Assembly (NCBI RefSeq): GCF_001638985.1
Contig: NW_017265134.1
Location: forward strand, 1,827,732-1,891,731
Direction: 5' to 3'
Source of the DNA: Phycomyces blakesleeanus NRRL 1555(-)
Lineage: Eukaryota; Mucoromycota; Mucoromycetes; Mucorales; Phycomycetaceae
Length of the DNA stretch: 64,000 bases
Shown: positions 58,972 to 64,000 of the stretch, one piece after another
How positions within the stretch are numbered: the stretch's first letter is position 1
Layout: each line of letters begins with the position of its first letter
The notes under the pieces: model-generated
Database searches by the model: none
The model's input: only the letters and a program-made list of their open reading frames with translations
What the model was told of the DNA's origin: nothing
Made by a program: the position numbers and the translations under genes

Positions 58972-59544
58972 TCCTTTTTATTTTTATCTTATTTTTCTAT
59001 ATGCTCTATATCCTTATATCTTTTATATTTTTTATATCATCCTTGTATCTTATATTCTTTTTTTAATTTTCTCTATTTCTTATGTTTTTTTTAATCTCTA
59101 TACACCTTATGCTTTTCTCTTCATTCTCTATATGTTCTATATGCCATTACGCGATTTAAATAACATCAAATTGCCAATTCATCAAGATAAAAAGAATATC
59201 TAAAAAAAAAGAACGTAGTTTAAAAAATAAAAAAATGGCAGTTATGTTACCATTTCGTTCACACATTCCAAAAATTATTAATCTTAATAATTGTTGACAT
59301 CTTTGATATTCAATAAAACATATATTTCAATACTCAAAGTGGTCATTACAACTTACAAATATTTTTTACAGTATTGAAAATATTGTACAGCAACAAAAAA
59401 AGTGTTTTCATGTTACTTTTTTAAATTGCTACAAATGACATTACCATCTTACAACAAACAGCGGAGATTTTATTGGGTTTCGACCAAAAAAATGGCAGTT
59501 ATGTGCCTACTTTCGGCCCAACTGCTATTCATCCTGCTGTAGTG
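58972..59544. other. Right non-coding end of element R
   Basis: CT-rich transcript tail (TATATCTTTTATATT-like units to 59145), then subterminal repeats (59231, 59489) and the terminal CTGTAGTG. Confidence 0.6.
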
Positions 59545-59547
59545 CAA

Positions 59548-60889
59548 TCTGTTGATCACTAGTTCAATTCCCACAAAAGACATATAAATACTTAGTGAAA
59601 TATAATATATTTAAATCATTATTATTAATCATTTTAAAGTTTGTTTTCTTTATCACTTTGTGACATCTTGTGACGTGCATATACCTAAAACAATGCTGTG
59701 ACAGTACGCTATATAGATTCAGTTTGATTGTCACATAATGTCACAAATTGATAGAAAAAACATAATTATAAAGTTTATTGTATCTGTTTTAAGTATTATA
59801 ATCTTATAAATAATATGATTCGTGTGGCTTAGTTACGTGCTACGTCACAGAAAAGTTTTGTTGATGACTTTTATTTTGTTTAAATATTATGTTTATTTGT
59901 TTTCTTTTGCTTTCTTTTCTTTTATTTCTACTTTTTTTATTTTCAAATGGATAATTAATCTTCTTTATCAGTTTGTCCATTATCTATTCCTCCTTTGAGC
60001 TACACACCCACTGAGATTTTTTTAAACTCAATGTCGAAGCTAGATTTAAAGTTGGCCTGACTAAAATTTCCTAAAGCGGAATATGAAGTGTCCGCTCGAA
60101 TTTACCGCAAATGGAAAAAAGGATGGATACAAAAAATCTGAAAAATGGGGGGTCTAATAATTGCAATTATAGGGTTTCAAAAAATGTGTTTCAAAAAAAA
60201 TGTTTCAAAAAAATGTTTTTATTTTGGTTTCAATAAAAAATAGTACTAGGATTACGCATTCTATATACTAGTAGCTAGTCTAGTGTAGCATCCTCTCTTA
60301 TGCAAGAGATTGGGAGATAGACATAGTAAAAGTAAAGAAGAATGACTATTAAACAGAAACAAAGTATTAGTGTTATGATCTTTGAAATAAATAATATGGT
60401 AAATTATCTTTTTATACTAGACAGACAGTGATATATGAGACTTACCTAAAGAGATGAGGGTAAAGTTATTAACAAAAATAAAGGAAAAGACTACTTGTTT
60501 AGTTATGTTAGGAGTAAATACCTTATAATACCACAATAGACAGCTTGGCATAGTTTGAAGTAACTTTCTAATACAATCTCATGTTGGAATCTCCATAGAA
60601 TCTAATAAAAAATATATATTAGTATCAATATGAAGTAGGACATAATAAATATATTACTTACTGAGGGTGTTTGGTATGATGAACGCTATCATCTTGTTAG
60701 ATTACGCTTGAAACTTACCTTTCAGTCATGAGAAAAAAAAAAGAAAAAAAAGGAAACAAGTAAACAAAAAAAAATTAGCTCACATTATTTTACATGATTT
60801 TTTTGCAGTCTTTTTTTGCATGATTAAAGATACGGTACCTCAAATTAGTTTACGTTTTTCTACATCTTTCGTTCCAAAGATTTTTAAAC
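59548..60889. other. Spacer and probable left part of element S
   Basis: AT-rich, no gene. TGTGAC/GTCACA motifs recur at 59660-59750. If element S is a CACTA element, its left end should lie here. CACTGAGATTTTTT at about 60009 and CACTAGTTCAATTCC at 59556 are candidates, but no matching right end is in the window. Confidence 0.35.
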
Positions 60890-61584
60890 ATGGAAAATCA
60901 CTTCACAACAAAGAGGAACACATTCCTCACACTGACAGCTACAGACAACCAAACATTTGTGTGCACTATCTGCGAAACCAAAAGAGTGTTAGGGTCCTTG
61001 CAAGGCCTCAGAAGACATTATACAAAAAAACATCCAAACGAAACGGGGGAGTATGAGAAACTTCTAAAAAGAAGGTAAGTTAATCCTAAAAGTAGGATGA
61101 AAAATACTATGTAATGTAAAGCTGAAATTGAGTATACCTTAACATTAGACCTGCTATGTTTGATGGTCTTTCTTCTTCTGCAAGCACTGCCACTGCCACT
61201 ACCACTGCCACTGCCACTACCACTGCCACTGCCACTACCAACCTGAACAGTAATAATGGACCTGCCCCAATGGAATTTATTATTGAAAACCCTCAGGACA
61301 CATATGGCCATGAAATCTCTGACAAAAACGAATTTAGTGATGATCACATTCTATTGTAAATAAGAATTAGTAATGCAATATTGAAATAGATAATAACCTG
61401 TTTTTTTTTGCTGAACAGTGATTCATCAGATGACTATGATGAGACCACTGACGACAAAGACATGGACACCAGAGTAGAATATGATAGCCAGGATCATATC
61501 GCTAGAGTGGCAGCAGAAATGAGAACCTTCCAATCTCTTTCTCATGCCATGAATTCCTACTCGAACGAAGACAGCAGCAGACAG
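60890..61584 (+). pseudogene. CACTA transposase of element S, 5' part, cut by X2
   Basis: Three exons, 60890-61074, 61149-61355 and 61419-61584, in phase. The N-terminal C2H2 finger (FVCTICETKRVLGS...HYTKKH) and an acidic linker (SDDYDETTDDKDMDT), then HIARVAAEMRTFQSLSHAM, match the layout of the element R transposase N-terminus. The frame is broken at codon SSRQ by element X2, so the gene is split or truncated. A (GCCACT)n run in exon 2 encodes Thr-Ala repeats. The first ATG with the finger just downstream is chosen as start. Confidence 0.75.
61183..61240 (+). repeat. (ACTGCC/ACTACC)n microsatellite in coding exon
   Basis: About nine six-base units, each encoding Thr-Ala or Thr-Thr, in frame in the element S transposase linker. 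Confidence 0.9.
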
Positions 61585-62540
61585 CACTGGGGAATTAGAT
61601 TTCTACACATATGCGATAGTATGGGAAATTCTGAGTGACAGAATAATTAAATTCTGGAATTTGACATTTATAGATTCTGTTCGCAATATGTTATGTTACC
61701 TGTGAGTTGTCCATATAACTTCTGAACTTATAATGATCCATATAGAGATGTAAGGTTCTTTTAAACTATTTAATCGCAGAGAGAATAATCAAATTATGGC
61801 ATCTTTTTTTTTTGGATGTTACATTAAATTAAACTTGATTTGAAACAGAGATTCCAATAAAAAATCTATTTTTGATAGAAAACTGTCTACTGAAATAGTA
61901 GAATTCTATTGGATTACTTTACAGAGAAAACTGTCTACTGAAATAATGATATTCTATTGGATCATTTAACAGAAGAAACAGGATTTATGTATACTGTCTT
62001 CCGAATCTAAACACTTTTATTGGACAATTATGCACGGCTAAACTATAGGATTCACACATGTCATACTACTGCAATACTTCTTGCACTTCATTTCAAATAT
62101 TTTTATAGGGATTGTTTTGGAAAAATTGTTTTTATTTAAAAAAAAAAGCTTCTTGCTTATAATATGTACGGCTTGACAATATATAGTCTAATCTAATATA
62201 TAAGCTACTACATAATTAATATAATAACAAACCCTTTCATATATTATAATATATAAATACTTCCAATACGATAGAATCCTAAAAAGAAACGCGTGTTTAC
62301 GGTATTTCACTAGTAAGAGAAGGCTAAAAAATTATTCAATTATATTAGATTATATAAATATTTATTTTTCTTTAATTTAAATAATATGGTTACTTACCAG
62401 TACTTTCATCAGAACCAGGCATAGTGCACATTGACTGTTGTTCTGAAAGGTTTAATAAAACGCATTAGTAAAGATCATGGAATAAAGTTTGGCTTTATTA
62501 CTTACCAAAGAAAACCGGTTTTCAAAGACAAGCCATTCAA

Positions 62541-62882
62541 TCAGGTACATAGAAATGTTGGCAGTACTAACAGAGATAGAAAATAAACAAAATTAGATAT
62601 AAGAATAAAACAAATAAATACATTATTCAGACTTACCGGATAAATTTCTGCTGTTGGTATGTCTTTATGATGAGCTGAGGAGAGAAAAAGAAAATAATTA
62701 ATAAAGAAGCACATACACAATAACCGCGTTTTACCTTTTTGTTCTTGTCCATTAATCAACATGGCAAAGACTTGTAATACTATCAGCAACCACAATAATA
62801 ATAAAAGAAAAAACATTAAGAATAAATATAACAGTAGAATAATAAAAACAAATTGCTTACCAGGGTGTGAACTCAAATACAT
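62541..62882 (-). CDS. Putative 41-residue protein in four micro-exons (X2)
   Basis: Minus-strand exons of 22, 36, 38 and 30 nt (62861-62882, 62735-62770, 62637-62674, 62541-62566), each bounded by good GTAAG/GTAAAA donors and AG acceptors, join to an ORF starting MYLSSHPVFAMLINGQEQKA and ending YVPD. X1 keeps all splice sites and the frame, with five amino-acid changes and no stop. More spliced, apparently non-coding exons lie downstream (62506-62540; 62398-62442). No family is recognised. It may be a small regulatory peptide or the leader of a longer transcript. Transcription toward the left end is inferred. Confidence 0.4.
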   Translation of the reverse strand: MYLSSHPGKQFVFIILLLYLFLMFFLLLLLWLLIVLQVFAMLINGQEQKGKTRLLCMCFFINYFLFLSSAHHKDIPTAEIYPVSLNNVFICFILISNFVYFLSLLVLPTFLCT

Positions 62883-63291
62883 CAACCAGAATAAAAGTAA
62901 ATAAAGCCGAAAAGAAACAGGAAAAAAAGAAATAAGAAAAAAATAAAGAAAAAGAAGAAAAAAAAGTGGGCTTTCAAACAGAAGGCAGTTTAGATGAGAA
63001 TTGACTCTAGTAAAATACAATAGTAGTAAAATGAATAGTCCGAAATTATATTGTAACACTAAGTTCTATGTTGAATATTAAAGAAGTTGTTCAAGGTTAT
63101 AAAGGATTTTATAGAAAATAATATATAATCCCTTCCTTTTCTCAGCTATTTCATAAATCTACTTTATATTAACTTATTTTGTATGTATATCTTTGATTAA
63201 ACAAAAATAAATATATTTCAACCCATACATTTATTTTATTTTAATAATTTATTAATATATAAAACTTTAATAAAAATACAATAAAGAAAAA

Positions 63292-64000
63292 ATGCCTTCC
63301 AATAGCAGCAGAAAAACAGACCGTAAAGGAAAAGGAAAAGCATCTGCAAGTATATCTACATCGGCAAACCGTGTTTTGGCTGGCCGTGTTGGACCTCGAG
63401 AAATTGCCCTCAGTTTCTCATCCACAACTATCCAAGATCAGCGATACGCGGAAATTGTTGAAATGTTTAACAAAGTAAACAACAATATCAACGGTGTCAA
63501 GGATGACATTGCTGCTGTCAATAGCAACATGGCAGCCTTTAAAAACAGGATGGGCATTGTTGTTGACACGTCTGGAAAGACACATATGGCATTTGCAGAC
63601 TTTGCAACTGTCTATGCCAACAATCAGACTTGTATGGCTAGTCTAGGACCATCTCTGATGCCATCCTATGTCCCCCAGACCTCCCTCAGTGATGCCGAGA
63701 TTTCTGACATTATCTTGGTAATTAATATTAATATATGTTAGTATCAACAACTTATTAAACAACCTGTATTTAGGAAATATTCGCGGAAAAGTTGTGGGAC
63801 TGGAAGTTCGAGTCTGACGACCCTGCTCTTGTTGCTGAGAACGAGAGTAAGAAGAAGTGGAACTTGAACGAGAAGATTAACCACCGCGATAACGTAGCTG
63901 TTATCAACTACTTGAAGAGCTACATTAGTGCCCAGACTCGTCTAGCTGGTACTCACCCATGGGTGATAAGTGATAAAATAAAGAACAGGTACAAGCACAG
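63292..64000 (+). CDS. Element X2 accessory protein (TnpA-like), partial
   Basis: Exon 1 is 63292-63717 (142 codons, no stop). Exon 2 starts at 63774 and runs past the window end. The N-terminus is basic and Ser-rich (SSRKTDRKGKGKASAS), then a helical block (YAEIVEMFNKVNNNINGVKD), a segment MPSYVPQTSLSDAEISDI, and in exon 2 AEKLWDWKFESDDP, KKKWNLNEKINHRD and a Trp/Arg-rich run (THPWVISDKIKNRYK) suggestive of DNA binding. It is the intact counterpart of the X1 pseudogene at 43993-45848, which shows where the protein should end. In other CACTA elements such a second gene acts with the transposase. Confidence 0.7.

Larger units (their letters stand above)
51599..59544 (+). mobile_element. CACTA element R, largely intact
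   Basis: 7946 bp from CACTATGGCGGAGAAAATGG to ...CTGTAGTG (reverse complement CACTACAGCAGG). CAA flanks both ends (51596-51598 and 59545-59547). Subterminal copies of AACATAACTGCCATTTTTT and its complement occur at both ends. It carries an intact four-exon accessory gene (-) and a seven-exon Tnp2-type transposase (+) in divergent arrangement, plus a nested 532-bp LTR near the left end. It is the best-preserved complete CACTA element in the window. Confidence 0.92.
61585..64000 (-). mobile_element. CACTA element X2, truncated by window end
   Basis: Begins CACTGGGGAATTAGATTTC, colinear with X1 from 42342 onward, but lacks LTR D and has an intact accessory ORF. The left flank is CAG (61582-61584), a candidate 3-bp duplication; the right end lies outside. 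One duplicated block (about 61905-61945, CTGTCTACTGAAATA twice) is seen here and once in X1. It is inserted in the element S transposase. Confidence 0.9.

Noticed and set aside
59553..59580. tRNA-like T-arm (GTTCAATTCC)
   Set aside because: No acceptor, D or anticodon arm could be paired around it, even after removing element R.
62541..63059. 172-codon minus-strand hydrophobic ORF as a membrane protein
   Set aside because: It runs through clear splice sites, and the hydrophobic parts are T-rich introns; the micro-exon model explains the conserved pieces better.
1..64000. CRISPR array, rRNA, bacterial operon features
   Set aside because: None seen; the DNA is eukaryotic with introns throughout.

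Overview
This is a eukaryotic, AT-rich window. Genes are split by many short introns (roughly 50-140 nt, GT/GC...AG), intergenic spacers are short, and the housekeeping proteins look fungal. The mix of a fungal-type plasma-membrane H+-ATPase, a fungal mS23 mitoribosomal protein and many CACTA, Tc1, Harbinger and pogo DNA transposons suggests an early-diverging filamentous fungus (Mucoromycota; Phycomyces-like is my best guess, from memory and not from a search).

Region 1 (about 1-16 kb) is ordinary chromosome. In order it holds mitoribosomal mS23 (+), poly(A) polymerase (+, ten exons, one GC-AG intron), a small CCDC28-like coiled-coil protein (+), the PP4-type phosphatase catalytic subunit (-, nine exons, two of only 17 and 19 nt), a P3A-type H+-ATPase (+), and an 80-residue secreted cysteine-rich protein (-). 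A glutaredoxin gene (+, three exons, TATA box) lies further on at 23.3 kb.

Region 2 (17-27 kb) is a transition zone. It has a decayed IS630/Tc1-type transposase, an apparently complete 1356-bp Tc1 element (intact DD34E transposase, 40-bp terminal inverted repeats with one mismatch, TA duplication) sitting inside a decayed minus-strand reading frame, a remnant of a second Tc1 transposase, and several weak hypothetical ORFs.

Region 3 (27-64 kb) is a nested transposon island. A PIF/Harbinger element (26948-30969; Myb-like ORF plus a DDE transposase with one in-frame stop) carries a solo LTR. An AT-rich minisatellite has received, as separate insertions, a dead pogo/Tigger element (33277-36457), a CACTA element here called Q (36604-41762, itself hit by a solo LTR), and two solo LTRs of a second family. 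One of those LTRs is split by a 7.1-kb CACTA element X1 (42342-49416), which was itself hit by another copy of the same LTR. Further right come a solo LTR of family 1, a third CACTA element R (51599-59544, largely intact, with a family-1 LTR inside), and a fourth CACTA transposase, S, broken in its third visible exon by X2, a second and better preserved copy of X that runs off the window.

Nearly every insertion is supported by a target-site duplication: 2 bp for Tc1 and pogo, 3 bp for Harbinger and CACTA, 5 bp for LTRs. The order of events can therefore be read from sequence alone. The CACTA elements Q, R and X each carry a Tnp2-type transposase gene plus a second, oppositely oriented gene, in R a protein with a predicted N-terminal coiled coil and a basic tail. 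X1 and X2 also share a hidden minus-strand ORF of about 41 codons spread over four tiny exons. No rRNA, tRNA or CRISPR was recognised.
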